This document shows, one piece after another, positions 34,998-44,353 of a stretch of 64,000 bases of DNA; the stretch's first letter is position 1, and each line of letters begins with the position of its first letter. The notes under the pieces were generated by a model. The model did not search any database. It saw nothing but the letters and a program-made list of their open reading frames with translations, and was not told the DNA's origin. The DNA lies in NCBI RefSeq assembly GCF_900130075.1, contig NZ_LT671418.1:496001-560000 (forward strand), written 5' to 3'. This DNA is from Herminiimonas arsenitoxidans. Lineage in GTDB: Bacteria > Pseudomonadota > Gammaproteobacteria > Burkholderiales > Burkholderiaceae_D. The position numbers were made by a program, and so were the translations under genes.

Positions 34998-35504
34998 ATG
35001 AAAAAATTTATTCTGACTGCATTGTTGTTTGCCTCTTCACTGGCGCTGGCACATGGTGATGGTATGCATGAGAAAAAGGCTTTTGATCTATCCAAGGCCG
35101 AGCAAAAAGAATTCGGCATTGCCGGCGATCCAGAGAAAGCGCATAGAACCATCAAGCTTGTGATGAGTGATGATATGCGCTTCACACCAAGCAAGATCAA
35201 GGTCAAGGAAGGCGAGACCATCAAGTTTATTGTGAAGAACAAAGGCAAGCTCATGCATGAAGTGGTCATTGGCACGATGGAGCAACTGAAAGAACACGCT
35301 GCCATGATGCGTAAATTCCCGACGATGGAGCATGAAGCGCCGTATATGGCCCATGTCAAACCGGGAGCTTATGCGGAAATCGTATGGACCTTTAACCGGC
35401 CGGGCGAATTCGACTTCGCCTGCCTGATCGCTGGTCATTTTGAAGCGGGCATGGTTGGAAAGATCCATGTCGGCGAGAAAAACAGACGTAATTTCTTCAA
35501 CTGA
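34998..35504 (+). CDS. Cupredoxin-like periplasmic protein
   Basis: The 168-residue exported protein has a signal peptide (MKKFILTALLFASSLALA) and an N-terminal HGDGMHEKK. A cupredoxin domain follows: MRFTPSKIKVKEGETIKFIV with MHEVVIG, then FDFACLIAGHFEAGM, which supplies type 1 copper ligands H, C, H and M in the usual spacing. It could carry copper or electrons to the multicopper oxidase. AGGAG-like sequence precedes the ATG. It starts 28 bases after the oxidase. Confidence 0.83.
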   Translation: MKKFILTALLFASSLALAHGDGMHEKKAFDLSKAEQKEFGIAGDPEKAHRTIKLVMSDDMRFTPSKIKVKEGETIKFIVKNKGKLMHEVVIGTMEQLKEHAAMMRKFPTMEHEAPYMAHVKPGAYAEIVWTFNRPGEFDFACLIAGHFEAGMVGKIHVGEKNRRNFFN

Positions 35505-35539
35505 TAGCGACTATTTATTTAATTTTCGGGAATGAAATC

Positions 35540-35899
35540 ATGAAAAATTTGACTGGAATGGTCGTTGCGATAGCCTTCGCATGGACTGGTTTATCGTCGG
35601 CGCATGCTCAAGATGAACACGCACATGCAGGTCATGCCGCGATGGCAGAGAAGGGCAGCGCATCTGATAGCGCAATGAGCGAAGGCGAAGTAAGAAAAAT
35701 CAATAAGGAAACCGGGAAAATCACGATCAAGCACGGCCCGCTCGCCAACCTGGATATGCCGGGAATGACGATGTTGTTCCGCGTACAAGATCCTGTGATG
35801 CTTGATCAAGTCAAAGAAGGCGACAAAATCCGCTTTGTCGCTAACAAGATAGACGGTGTATTTACCGTGACCAAGATCGAGCTTAAAGAGGCGCAATGA
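35540..35899 (+). CDS. CusF-like periplasmic copper-binding protein
   Basis: The 119-residue protein has a signal peptide, a His-rich mature N-terminus (EDEHAHAGHAA region) and a small beta-barrel domain of the CusF type. The domain core is ITIKHGPLANLDMPGMTMLF, with His and two Met that bind Cu(I) in CusF. The tryptophan of E. coli CusF is replaced by Leu or Phe. It acts as a metallochaperone in the periplasm. It is the last gene of the copper cassette and is followed by a strong terminator. Confidence 0.82.
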   Translation: MKNLTGMVVAIAFAWTGLSSAHAQDEHAHAGHAAMAEKGSASDSAMSEGEVRKINKETGKITIKHGPLANLDMPGMTMLFRVQDPVMLDQVKEGDKIRFVANKIDGVFTVTKIELKEAQ

Positions 35900-35975
35900 T
35901 CTTGTAAGGCCATATCATCACGCTCTATTCAGATGCTTGTGATGATGTCTTGATTAGATAGCTGTACATTTTTAC

Positions 35976-36005
35976 GGGCTTAGTCATTGATCAGTGACTA
36001 AGCCC
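35976..36005. terminator. Bidirectional terminator between copper cassette and deaminase
   Basis: An 11-bp perfect stem GGGCTTAGTCA/TGACTAAGCCC closes an 8-base loop and is followed by T-rich sequence on the plus strand. It separates convergent genes. Confidence 0.85.
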
Positions 36006-36020
36006 ATTTCTTTTGAGCAT

Positions 36021-36479
36021 TTACAAAGCGTCTGATGCGTTGTCGTACAACTGCGCGGCAGTCAATCCAAGATCAAGTCGCGTCAGTGGCAAGGGCGGTG
36101 GAGCCAATGGCAATTGCAGCTTTTGATAAACCACTTCGCTCGACAAACCATAAGGCGCAGCATCGTCGTTATCAAATGCGTAGTAAACCTCATCGACGCC
36201 GGTTAATACCATGGCCGCGAGACACATAGGGCAAGGATGGCCGCTGGCATATACGACAGCTCCCTTCATGCTAGGACGCGCCAGAACACGACTGGCGACA
36301 CGTATCGCTTCCATTTCGGCATGTGTGGTTGGATCGTGACTATGCACAATATCATTAACGCCAGTGGAGATGATTTCTCCATCCATCACCAGCACTGCGC
36401 CAAATGGGCGAGCGCCGCGTATGCGATTCTGCGAGGCTAGGTGTACTGCTTCGCGCAAGAATTGTTTGTGTTTTTGCAT
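36021..36479 (-). CDS. Nucleoside/purine deaminase of the cytidine deaminase superfamily
   Basis: The 152-residue cytosolic deaminase starts at the ATG at 36479, which has AGGA upstream. The zinc site is H53AE55 with PCPMC at 82-86. The sequence RPFGAVLVMDGEIISTG and the DPTTHAEMEAI stretch fit the guanine deaminase/tRNA-adenosine deaminase-like group. Its target (free base, nucleoside or tRNA) is not fixed by the sequence, so it is left unnamed. The gene is on its own, divergent from kdp. Confidence 0.85.
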   Translation of the reverse strand: MQKHKQFLREAVHLASQNRIRGARPFGAVLVMDGEIISTGVNDIVHSHDPTTHAEMEAIRVASRVLARPSMKGAVVYASGHPCPMCLAAMVLTGVDEVYYAFDNDDAAPYGLSSEVVYQKLQLPLAPPPLPLTRLDLGLTAAQLYDNASDAL

Positions 36480-36628
36480 GTCGAATCCTGTTCTAAAGTT
36501 CTGCGAATAGCCGATCTTATCTTGCACACGGGCAGTGTGTACAGCCACTGTCAGGAAAACGTTTTCTGCATCGTTTTCATCAGCTTAAGCGCGCTTTATC
36601 CCTTCTTTACCGGCTCTACGCCTCTATT

Positions 36629-36645
36629 TTTACACTTTGTTTACA
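36629..36645 (+). promoter_or_regulatory. Candidate KdpE binding site
   Basis: Two TTTACA hexamers at 36629-36634 and 36640-36645 are 11 bp apart, one helical turn. The second is followed by GCCCG, much like the E. coli KdpE box TTTACACCCCG. The pair lies 82 bp before the first kdp start codon. Assignment is by sequence resemblance. Confidence 0.5.
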
Positions 36646-36726
36646 GCCCGCATTCAAGTCTTTACTAAATTTTTAGACCGTTTTGACTACGCTTCTAATC
36701 ATCACAAACCTGTATGGGGAAGATGG

Positions 36727-36819
36727 ATGGACATAGTGTATTTAGCTGCAATCGTGGTGTTTTTTCTGGTGACTTTCGCATTCGCGATTGGGTGCAGCAA
36801 GTTGGGAGAACGGCCATGA
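36727..36819 (+). CDS. 30-residue membrane protein preceding kdpF
   Basis: The ATG at 36727 follows GGGGAAG by a normal distance and encodes MDIVYLAAIVVFFLVTFAFA plus IGCSKLGERP, a single membrane helix with a short basic tail. Its stop overlaps the kdpF start (ATGA), so it is translationally coupled to the kdp operon. It is not KdpF, which is the next gene. It might be an additional small subunit or regulator of the Kdp complex. The function is unknown. Confidence 0.65.
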   Translation: MDIVYLAAIVVFFLVTFAFAIGCSKLGERP

Positions 36820-36905
36820 ACATGTTTTATGTCGTCGGCGCGGTCGTTGCTATCGGCCTGCTGATTTATTTGGTCGCAGCATTATTGAATGCGGAGGATT
36901 TGTAA
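36816..36905 (+). CDS. kdpF: K+-transporting ATPase subunit F
   Basis: KdpF is a tiny single-helix subunit that stabilises the KdpFABC potassium pump. The 29-residue product MNMFYVVGAVVAIGLLIYLV... ends in AALLNAEDL, the usual length. The start is preceded by GGGAGA. The stop is directly followed by kdpA without a gap, and its start overlaps the upstream mini-gene. Confidence 0.85.
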   Translation: MNMFYVVGAVVAIGLLIYLVAALLNAEDL

Positions 36906-38708
36906 ATGACTACGCAATCAATCATGTTGCTTGCCGTTTTTCTCGTTGTCTTGTTGGCGCTGTCTTATCCGCTCGGGATTTATCTGGCCAAGGTCGGGGG
37001 CAATGAAGATATACGCGGCTTGGGCTGGCTGGCAAAAGTAGAGAACTTCCTTTACCGCCTGGCTGGCACCAGCAAGCACGCCGAAATGGGCTGGAAGGGC
37101 TATGCGATCGCTTTGCTGGTATTCAATGCAGTAGGTACGCTCTTCGTCTATGGCGTACAGCGTTTGCAGGCATGGTTGCCGCTCAATCCACAGGCTTTCG
37201 GCAACGTCAGTCCGGACTCTTCATTCAATACGGCAGTCAGTTTTGTCGCCAATACCAACTGGCAAGGCTACGGTGGCGAATCGACGATGAGCTACCTGAC
37301 GCAGATGCTGGCGTTGACTGGACAGAATTTTTTCTCGGCAGCGACTGGTATCGCCGTCATTTATGCATTGATCCGTGGTTTTACCAATCGCTCGGTTAAG
37401 TCGATAGGCAACTTCTGGGTTGATCTGACGCGTTCGACCTTGTACGTGCTTTTGCCGTTGTCCGTCATCGTCGCTGTGGTGTTGATGGGCCAGGGCGTGA
37501 TTCAGAATTTTTCTGCATATAAAGATGTGTCGCTGATTGATCCGATTACGTATCAGCAGCCTAAGGTAGGCGCTGATGGTCAGGCCATGCAAGATGAAAA
37601 AGGCGCACCAATACTGGAAACCTTGACTGCTAAAACGCAAACCTTGGCTATGGGCCCGGTTGCTTCGCAAGAAGCGATCAAGATGCTCGGCACCAATGGC
37701 GGTGGCTTCTTCAATGCGAACTCGGCACATCCTTACGAGAACCCGACTGCGTTCAGCAACCTGATTGAAATGTTGGCGATCTTCCTGATTCCGGCAGCTT
37801 TGTGTTTTGCCTTTGGTCGCATGGTGGGTGATATGCGACAAGGTTGGGCAATATTGGGCGCAATGACCTTGATGTTTGTCGTACTGACATCGGTCGTGAT
37901 GAGTGCCGAGCAGCAGGCGTATCCAAGTTTTGCCGCGATGAATATCGATCAGACGGCCAGCCCATTGCAATCGGGCGGCAATATGGAAGGCAAGGAAGCG
38001 CGCTTCGGCATTAGCGCCTCGACCTTGTTTGCTGCAGTGACGACAGCGGCTTCATGTGGTGCGGTCAACTCCATGCATGACTCGTTCACGCCATTGGGCG
38101 GCATGGTGCCTACCGTATTGATGCAGTTGGGTGAAGTCGTGTTTGGCGGCGTTGGTACCGGTTTGTACGGCATGCTGATTTTCGCGATTCTGGCAGTGTT
38201 TATTGCTGGCTTGATGATAGGCCGCACGCCGGAATATCTGGGCAAGAAAATCCAGGCGTATGAAATGAAGATGGCATCGCTGGTGATACTGGTCACACCT
38301 ACCTTGGTACTGGTCGGTACAGCGATTGCAGTGATGGTGGATCCCGGCAAGGCAGGCATCTTGAATCCTGGTGCGCATGGTTTCTCGGAAATCCTGTACG
38401 CCTTCACTTCGGCTGCCAATAACAACGGCAGCGCGTTTGCAGGGCTTTCTGCCAATACGCCTTTCTATAACGTGATGCTCGCCATTGCGATGTGGTTTGG
38501 ACGCTTTGCGGTCATCGTGCCTGTGCTGGCGATTGCCGGTTCACTGGCAGCGAAGAAACGTCTCGAAGTTAATGCCGGCACGATGCCTACACATGGCCCC
38601 TTGTTCATCGTATTGCTGGTCGGCACGGTGGTGCTGGTCGGCGTGCTGAACTATGTTCCTGCGCTCGCTCTTGGTCCGGTCGTCGAGCATCTGCAACTTT
38701 TCAAATAA
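36906..38708 (+). CDS. kdpA: K+-transporting ATPase subunit A
   Basis: KdpA is the potassium-binding channel-like subunit of the KdpFABC P-type ATPase in the inner membrane. The 600-residue protein has about ten membrane helices and pore-loop motifs of the SKT type, including [20 protein letters not shown] and [16 protein letters not shown]. The size matches the family (E. coli 557) with a few extra residues in the loops. It begins immediately after kdpF. A hairpin with an 8-bp stem occupies the gap before kdpB. Confidence 0.96.
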   Translation: MTTQSIMLLAVFLVVLLALSYPLGIYLAKVGGNEDIRGLGWLAKVENFLYRLAGTSKHAEMGWKGYAIALLVFNAVGTLFVYGVQRLQAWLPLNPQAFGNVSPDSSFNTAVSFVANTNWQGYGGESTMSYLTQMLALTGQNFFSAATGIAVIYALIRGFTNRSVKSIGNFWVDLTRSTLYVLLPLSVIVAVVLMGQGVIQNFSAYKDVSLIDPITYQQPKVGADGQAMQDEKGAPILETLTAKTQTLAMGPVASQEAIKMLGTNGGGFFNANSAHPYENPTAFSNLIEMLAIFLIPAALCFAFGRMVGDMRQGWAILGAMTLMFVVLTSVVMSAEQQAYPSFAAMNIDQTASPLQSGGNMEGKEARFGISASTLFAAVTTAASCGAVNSMHDSFTPLGGMVPTVLMQLGEVVFGGVGTGLYGMLIFAILAVFIAGLMIGRTPEYLGKKIQAYEMKMASLVILVTPTLVLVGTAIAVMVDPGKAGILNPGAHGFSEILYAFTSAANNNGSAFAGLSANTPFYNVMLAIAMWFGRFAVIVPVLAIAGSLAAKKRLEVNAGTMPTHGPLFIVLLVGTVVLVGVLNYVPALALGPVVEHLQLFK

Positions 38709-38715
38709 CTATTAC

Positions 38716-38743
38716 GGGACAGCACTGAATACGGCGCTGTCCC
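38716..38743 (+). other. Intercistronic hairpin kdpA-kdpB
   Basis: An 8-bp stem GGGACAGC/GCTGTCCC with a 12-base loop lies between the kdpA stop and the kdpB start. It could affect mRNA processing or stability. No T-run follows, so it is not a strong terminator. Confidence 0.5.
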
Positions 38744-38766
38744 CGACAAATTAAAGAGAATCCATT

Positions 38767-40863
38767 ATGCGTATGTCAGAACCAAAGACAGCCAACATGA
38801 CGCGCAAGAACCTGTCGCTGTTCGATTCGAAATTGATAGGCCCAGCCATCATCGATTCGTTCAAGAAACTGAATCCGCGCGCGCAGTGGCGTAGCCCTGT
38901 CATGTTTGTCGTTTATGTCGGTAGCATCATTACGACGCTGCTGTTTATCCAATCCATCACCGGCCAGGGCGAAGCCAGTCCAGGCTTTATTCTGGCAACA
39001 TCGGTGTGGTTGTGGTTCACCGTCTTGTTTGCAAACTTTGCAGAATCGCTGGCTGAAGGACGCAGCAAGGCACAAGCGGCATCGCTGCGCGCCTTGAAAC
39101 AAACCGCTCTTGCGAAAAAACTGGCGATACCTAAACACGGTACTTCCTGGTTGCCTGCTTCACCTTCCGATTTACGCAAAGGCGATACCGTCTTAGTGGA
39201 AGCCGGCGATGTGATTCCGGTAGATGGTGAAGTGATCGAAGGCGTAGCGTCAGTAGACGAGAGCGCCATTACGGGTGAATCGGCTCCTGTGATCCGCGAA
39301 TCTGGTGGTGACTTTTCTGCTGTTACTGGTGGCACACGTGTGCTGTCCGATTGGCTGGTGGTGCGTATCTCCGTTAATCCGGGTGAAGCTTTTATCGACC
39401 GTATGATCGCCATGGTCGAAGGTGCCAAACGTCAAAAAACACCGAATGAAATCGCGCTGACGATTTTATTGGTGGCATTGAGCATCGTGTTCCTTATCGT
39501 GACGGTTACCTTGTTGCCCATGTCCTTGTTCTCGGTCGAAGCTGCCAAGGCTGGCACGCCGATCACCATTACAGTTCTGATCGCCTTGCTGGTCTGCCTG
39601 ATTCCTACCACTATCGGCGGCCTGTTATCAGCCATCGGTGTGGCAGGCATGAGCCGCATGATGCAGGCGAATGTGATTGCAACATCTGGTCGTGCGGTAG
39701 AAGCAGCCGGCGACGTCGATGTGTTGTTGCTGGATAAAACCGGCACCATCACATTGGGTAATCGCCAGGCATCCGAATTTTATCCAGCGCCAGGCGTGAC
39801 ACAGATACAACTGGCTGATGTCGCGCAACTGGCATCACTGGCCGATGAAACGCCGGAAGGCCGTAGCATCGTGATTCTGGCCAAACAGAAATTCAATATC
39901 CGCGAACGCGATATCGCAGCCTTGCATGCCAGCTTTGTTCACTTCAGTGCGCAGACACGCATGAGTGGTGTCGATCTGGGCGATCGCGCGATCCGTAAAG
40001 GTTCGGTCGATGCGGTGAAAAAACACGTAGAAGCCTTGGGTCGCAGCTTCCCTGAAGAAGTGTCGCATCTGGTAGATGACATCTCGCGTCGTGGTAGTAC
40101 ACCTCTAGTGGTGATTGATGATGGTCGCGTCATGGGTGCGATTGAACTGAAGGACATCGTCAAGGGTGGCATCAAGGAACGTTTTGCGGAACTGCGTCGC
40201 ATGGGTATCAAAACCGTGATGATCACCGGCGATAACAAGCTGACTGCGGCAGCGATTGCGGCAGAAGCTGGCGTGGACGACTTTCTGGCAGAGGCAACAC
40301 CGGAAGATAAACTCAAACTGATACGCGATTACCAAGCGCAAGGCAGGTTGGTTGCGATGACCGGCGACGGTACCAACGATGCGCCAGCATTGGCGCAGGC
40401 TGACGTTGCGGTGGCGATGAATTCCGGTACGCAAGCGGCGAAAGAGGCCGGCAATATGGTTGATCTGGATTCCAATCCGACCAAATTGCTGGAGATCGTC
40501 GAAATTGGCAAGCAGATGTTGATGACACGCGGCTCTTTGACCACGTTCTCGATTGCCAATGACGTGGCCAAGTATTTCGCGATTATTCCGGCGGCTTTCG
40601 TGACAACGTATCCGCAATTGAAGGCGCTGGATGTAATGCAGTTGAGCAGCCCATCGTCGGCCATCATGTCTGCGGTCATCTTCAATGCCTTGATTATCGT
40701 AGTGCTGATTCCATTGGCATTGAAAGGTGTGAAGTACCGTGCAGTTGGTGCAGCTACGCTGTTACGTCGCAATATGCTGATTTATGGTCTGGGTGGGATT
40801 CTGGTCCCGTTTGTCGGGATCAAGCTGATCGATATGATTTTAAGCATCCTCAATCTGGTTTAA
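38767..40863 (+). CDS. kdpB: K+-transporting P-type ATPase subunit B
   Basis: KdpB is the ATP-hydrolysing subunit of the Kdp pump. The 698-residue protein has the phosphorylation motif DKTGTIT with D323, the actuator motif TGES ([11 protein letters not shown]), and the hinge [16 protein letters not shown]. About seven membrane helices frame these domains. The length matches other KdpB proteins (E. coli 682). It is followed by a hairpin and then kdpC. Confidence 0.97.
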   Translation: MRMSEPKTANMTRKNLSLFDSKLIGPAIIDSFKKLNPRAQWRSPVMFVVYVGSIITTLLFIQSITGQGEASPGFILATSVWLWFTVLFANFAESLAEGRSKAQAASLRALKQTALAKKLAIPKHGTSWLPASPSDLRKGDTVLVEAGDVIPVDGEVIEGVASVDESAITGESAPVIRESGGDFSAVTGGTRVLSDWLVVRISVNPGEAFIDRMIAMVEGAKRQKTPNEIALTILLVALSIVFLIVTVTLLPMSLFSVEAAKAGTPITITVLIALLVCLIPTTIGGLLSAIGVAGMSRMMQANVIATSGRAVEAAGDVDVLLLDKTGTITLGNRQASEFYPAPGVTQIQLADVAQLASLADETPEGRSIVILAKQKFNIRERDIAALHASFVHFSAQTRMSGVDLGDRAIRKGSVDAVKKHVEALGRSFPEEVSHLVDDISRRGSTPLVVIDDGRVMGAIELKDIVKGGIKERFAELRRMGIKTVMITGDNKLTAAAIAAEAGVDDFLAEATPEDKLKLIRDYQAQGRLVAMTGDGTNDAPALAQADVAVAMNSGTQAAKEAGNMVDLDSNPTKLLEIVEIGKQMLMTRGSLTTFSIANDVAKYFAIIPAAFVTTYPQLKALDVMQLSSPSSAIMSAVIFNALIIVVLIPLALKGVKYRAVGAATLLRRNMLIYGLGGILVPFVGIKLIDMILSILNLV

Positions 40864-40871
40864 AAACAGTA

Positions 40872-40906
40872 TGAAGCAGAGCACGGATTTCTCATGCTCT
40901 GCTTCA
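40872..40906 (+). other. Intercistronic hairpin kdpB-kdpC
   Basis: A perfect 12-bp stem TGAAGCAGAGCA/TGCTCTGCTTCA closes an 11-base loop in the 65-base gap between kdpB and kdpC. It has no T-run, suggesting an mRNA processing or stabilising element. Confidence 0.6.
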
Positions 40907-40928
40907 CATTACTTAGGAAGCAATTGAT

Positions 40929-41501
40929 ATGAAATCCACTTTTCGTCCCGCATTGGTTTTATTCGCCATGCTGACACTTATCTGCGGTGTGCTGTATCCG
41001 TATGCAGTTACCGGCATAGGCAAGGTCGCTTTTTCCAGTCAGGCTGATGGCAGCTTGGTAACGCGTGATGGCCAAGTTGTTGGTTCTTCGCTGATCGGGC
41101 AGGCATTTACTTCGCCACAATATTTCTGGAGCCGTCCTTCGGCAACTGGTCCTATGCCAAATAATGCAAGTGCATCGGGTGGCTCGAATCTTGGCCCAAC
41201 CAATCCAGCTTTGGCTGATGCAGTTAAAAGCCGTGTCGATGCCTTGAAAGCGGCTGATCCGACTAATACGGCAGCGATTCCAGTTGATCTGGTCACAGCA
41301 TCAAGCAGTGGACTGGATCCAGACATCAGTATCGCCGCTGCCTATTACCAGATCGGCCGTATTGCACGTGAGCGCAAGATGGCCACGGAAGAAGTAAAAG
41401 CCTTGATCGACAAGAATAGCCAAACGCCGTACCTCGGTTTCTTTGGCGAACCGCGTGTGAATGTACTCGCTCTGAATCTGGCGCTGGATCAGCGGCACTA
41501 A
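40929..41501 (+). CDS. kdpC: K+-transporting ATPase subunit C
   Basis: KdpC is a single-helix periplasmic-facing subunit that improves ATP affinity of the Kdp pump. The 190-residue protein has an N-terminal membrane helix (LFAMLTLICGVLYPYAVTG) and the KdpC body with GSSLIGQAFTSPQYFWSRPS and SSSGLDPDISIAAAYYQ. The length is typical. A GAAGCAATTG stretch near the ATG gives a moderate ribosome site. It is followed by kdpD. Confidence 0.95.
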   Translation: MKSTFRPALVLFAMLTLICGVLYPYAVTGIGKVAFSSQADGSLVTRDGQVVGSSLIGQAFTSPQYFWSRPSATGPMPNNASASGGSNLGPTNPALADAVKSRVDALKAADPTNTAAIPVDLVTASSSGLDPDISIAAAYYQIGRIARERKMATEEVKALIDKNSQTPYLGFFGEPRVNVLALNLALDQRH

Positions 41502-41509
41502 GCCTGGGT

Positions 41510-41528
41510 CCTTAGTGTCAAACTAAGG
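41510..41528 (+). other. Intercistronic hairpin kdpC-kdpD
   Basis: A 7-bp stem CCTTAGT/ACTAAGG with a short loop lies 8 bases after the kdpC stop. With the other two kdp hairpins it marks each junction between the pump genes and the sensor kinase gene. Confidence 0.45.
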
Positions 41529-41605
41529 CAATATGTATGTTCAGGTACGTCGATGGGCGTGCCTGGATGTGTCACAATCGATCTCCGTTAATCGGACTCT
41601 TTTAC

Positions 41606-44353
41606 ATGCCATCAAGCGAATACCAACGTCCCGATCCCGATGCCTTGCTGGCACACATGCAGGCGCAGGAGCGGCGCGCGTCCCGGGGCAAGCTTCGCAT
41701 CTACTTCGGCGCCTCGGCCGGTGTCGGAAAAACCTACGCGATGTTGAATGCCGCCCGCAAGATGCAGGCGGAGCATCACGATGTCGTCGTCGGCCTGATA
41801 GAAACGCATGGCCGCAAGGAAACCGCTGCCTTGCTGGACGGGCTGGAAATCCTGCCGCGCAAGTCCGTCGATTACCGCGATAAAACCATTACAGAATTTG
41901 ACATCGATGCAGCTCTGGCGCGCAAACCTGCGTTGATACTGGTCGATGAACTGGCGCACTCGAACGCTCCCGGCTCACGTCATCCCAAGCGTTGGCAAGA
42001 TGTCGATGAGTTGCTGAGCGCTGGCATCGATGTATACACCGCAGTCAATGTGCAGCATCTGGAGAGCTTGAACGATGTCATCGGCGGCATCACCGGCATC
42101 CGCGTGGCGGAAACCTTGCCTGATACCGTATTCGATCAAGCGGATGAAATCGTGCTGGTTGATATTCCAGCCGATGATTTACTCACGCGTCTGAAAGAAG
42201 GCAAAGTCTATCAAGCGCAGCAAGCAGAGCGCGCCTCGCGTAACTTCTTCCGCAAAGGCAATTTGATCGCACTGCGCGAACTGGCTTTGCGCCGTACTGC
42301 TGATCGTGTCGAAGATGACGTGCAAGCGTACAGAATAGAAAAATCCATCAACGCGATATGGAAGACAGATTCCGATCTGTTGGCCTGCATCGGGCCGCGT
42401 GGTGCCGAGCATGTGATCCGCAGCACGGCGCAATTGGCAAGCCAGTTGAATGCGAAATGGCATGCCGTTTATGTGGAAACACCGCAGTTGCAACGCCTGT
42501 CGCCCGCACGACGCGAAGGCATACTGAAAACTTTAAAGTTGGCGCAGGACTTGGGTGCAACTACAGCCGTCTTGCCCGGCAACGATATCGCGCAAGAAAT
42601 CGTCAATTACGCGCGCAGCCATAATTTCTCCCGCATCATCCTCGGACGCAATCATTCCAATTTACCGTGGCGTGCGCCGCATTCCAAGCGAATAGCCGCT
42701 TATGCGCCGGATATCGACCTGATCGAAACCGGCGAGCGCAATGGCAAAGAAGCATCCGTAGCACAGACATCGCGCGATGGCGATAGAGCGATACAAGAAG
42801 ACGAAGTTGTCGCGCCAGGGAAGTCGAAGTATTTGCCTTACGTCTGGACGGTAGCAGCCTGTATTTTTACGGCGGTGGTGACTACGCCGATGATGCCGCA
42901 TTTCGATTTGGCGAATATCGTGATGCTGTTCCTGTTGATGGAAGTGCTGATCGCGATACGCTTTGGCCGTGGTCCTGCGGTTTTGGCTGCCTTCCTCAGC
43001 GTTGCGGTATTCGACTTCTTCTTTGTGACGCCTCGTTTTTCATTTGCGATCAGCGATGTGCAGTATCTGGTGACTTTTTCCGTATTGCTGGTGGTTGGTT
43101 TGATCGTTGGTCAACTGACTTCAGGTTTGCGCTTTCAAGCGAAAATTGCCTCGCATCGTGAAGGACGCGCACGTGCCTTGTATGAATTCGCACGCGAACT
43201 GTCGGGTGCCTTGCAAGCCGAACAAGTGTTCGAAACGACACAATCGTTTATCCAGCGTACGTTCCGAGCTAAAGCAATATTGTTGCTACCGGATGATGTC
43301 GCACGTTTGCAGACGCCTAGACATGGTGATGTCGATAAGAACGATGAGCTGGATATAGGCATTGCGCAATGGGCGTTTGATCGCGCAACACCAGCCGGGA
43401 TGGGAACGGATACGTTGCCGGGTAGTAGCTATTTTTATCTGCCTCTGGTTGCACCTATGCGCACACGTGGCGTACTGGCGATCAAGCCGGAAAATCGGCG
43501 CTGGATACTGATACCGGAACAACGACAGCAACTTGATACCTTCGCAGCACTGGCCGCGATTGCGCTGGAACGTGTGCATTACATTGAAGTAGCACAAGAT
43601 GCCTTGCTGAAGATGGAGTCGGAACGTTTACGCAATTCCTTGCTGGCGGCGATTTCACACGATCTACGCACGCCGTTGACGGCATTGGTTGGTTTGTCCG
43701 AGTCGCTCACGATGTCCAAGCCGCCATTGGCTGCGACGCAGAAAGAGCTGGCAGATGCCTTGCACGAAGAAGCTTTACGTATGGGCAATCTGGTTTCCAA
43801 CTTGCTGGATATGGCGCGCATCCAGAGTGGTGAAGTCAAACTCAATTTGCAATGGCTGCAGTTTGAAGAAGTGGTTGGCAGCGCATTGCGTGCCAGCCAG
43901 TCTGTCCTGACCAAACATGAAGTGCAAACCAAACTGGCGCGTGACTTGCCGCTGGTTCTGTTCGATGCGGTATTGATAGAGCGTGTGCTGTGCAATCTGG
44001 TGGAAAATGCGAGCAAGTACACGCCGCCCGGTTCGCGCATCGTGATTGCAGCAGAAGTCGGCGGCCAGTATCTTGATGTCGCAGTCTACGATAATGGGCC
44101 AGGATTGCCAGCTGGCCAGGAAGAAAGTATCTTTGAAAAATTTACTCGTGGTGAGCGTGAATCAGCGACGCCGGGAGTCGGCCTGGGGTTGGCAATTTGC
44201 CGCGCCATTATTGAGGCGCATCATGGAGCTATCCGGGCAGGGCGTTCACCGGAAGGTGGCGCATCTATCATCTTCACATTGCCTTTAGGCACGCCTCCAG
44301 CCATGCCGGACATGGATGAAAGCGAAATGAATATTCAAGATCCAACACCATGA
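41606..44353 (+). CDS. kdpD: Sensor histidine kinase KdpD
   Basis: KdpD senses low potassium or turgor and phosphorylates KdpE. The ATG at 41606 gives the usual start before PDPDALLAHMQAQE; a start 69 bases upstream is possible but atypical. The 915-residue protein has an N-terminal KdpD domain with the P-loop GASAGVGKTYAML, a USP-like domain, four membrane helices near 410-510, a GAF-like region, and a kinase core. The phosphorylated His is H685 in SHDLRTPLTAL, and the ATP site shows NLVENASKYTPPG and GVGLGLAIC. It overlaps kdpE by four bases. Confidence 0.96.
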   Translation: MPSSEYQRPDPDALLAHMQAQERRASRGKLRIYFGASAGVGKTYAMLNAARKMQAEHHDVVVGLIETHGRKETAALLDGLEILPRKSVDYRDKTITEFDIDAALARKPALILVDELAHSNAPGSRHPKRWQDVDELLSAGIDVYTAVNVQHLESLNDVIGGITGIRVAETLPDTVFDQADEIVLVDIPADDLLTRLKEGKVYQAQQAERASRNFFRKGNLIALRELALRRTADRVEDDVQAYRIEKSINAIWKTDSDLLACIGPRGAEHVIRSTAQLASQLNAKWHAVYVETPQLQRLSPARREGILKTLKLAQDLGATTAVLPGNDIAQEIVNYARSHNFSRIILGRNHSNLPWRAPHSKRIAAYAPDIDLIETGERNGKEASVAQTSRDGDRAIQEDEVVAPGKSKYLPYVWTVAACIFTAVVTTPMMPHFDLANIVMLFLLMEVLIAIRFGRGPAVLAAFLSVAVFDFFFVTPRFSFAISDVQYLVTFSVLLVVGLIVGQLTSGLRFQAKIASHREGRARALYEFARELSGALQAEQVFETTQSFIQRTFRAKAILLLPDDVARLQTPRHGDVDKNDELDIGIAQWAFDRATPAGMGTDTLPGSSYFYLPLVAPMRTRGVLAIKPENRRWILIPEQRQQLDTFAALAAIALERVHYIEVAQDALLKMESERLRNSLLAAISHDLRTPLTALVGLSESLTMSKPPLAATQKELADALHEEALRMGNLVSNLLDMARIQSGEVKLNLQWLQFEEVVGSALRASQSVLTKHEVQTKLARDLPLVLFDAVLIERVLCNLVENASKYTPPGSRIVIAAEVGGQYLDVAVYDNGPGLPAGQEESIFEKFTRGERESATPGVGLGLAICRAIIEAHHGAIRAGRSPEGGASIIFTLPLGTPPAMPDMDESEMNIQDPTP

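Noticed and set aside
37221..37970. 249-residue minus-strand open frame within kdpA
   Set aside because: Antisense shadow of kdpA with no start signal and no recognisable protein.
41537..41605. Longer N-terminus of KdpD
   Set aside because: The extra 23 residues do not resemble KdpD, which normally begins close to the PDPDALL segment.
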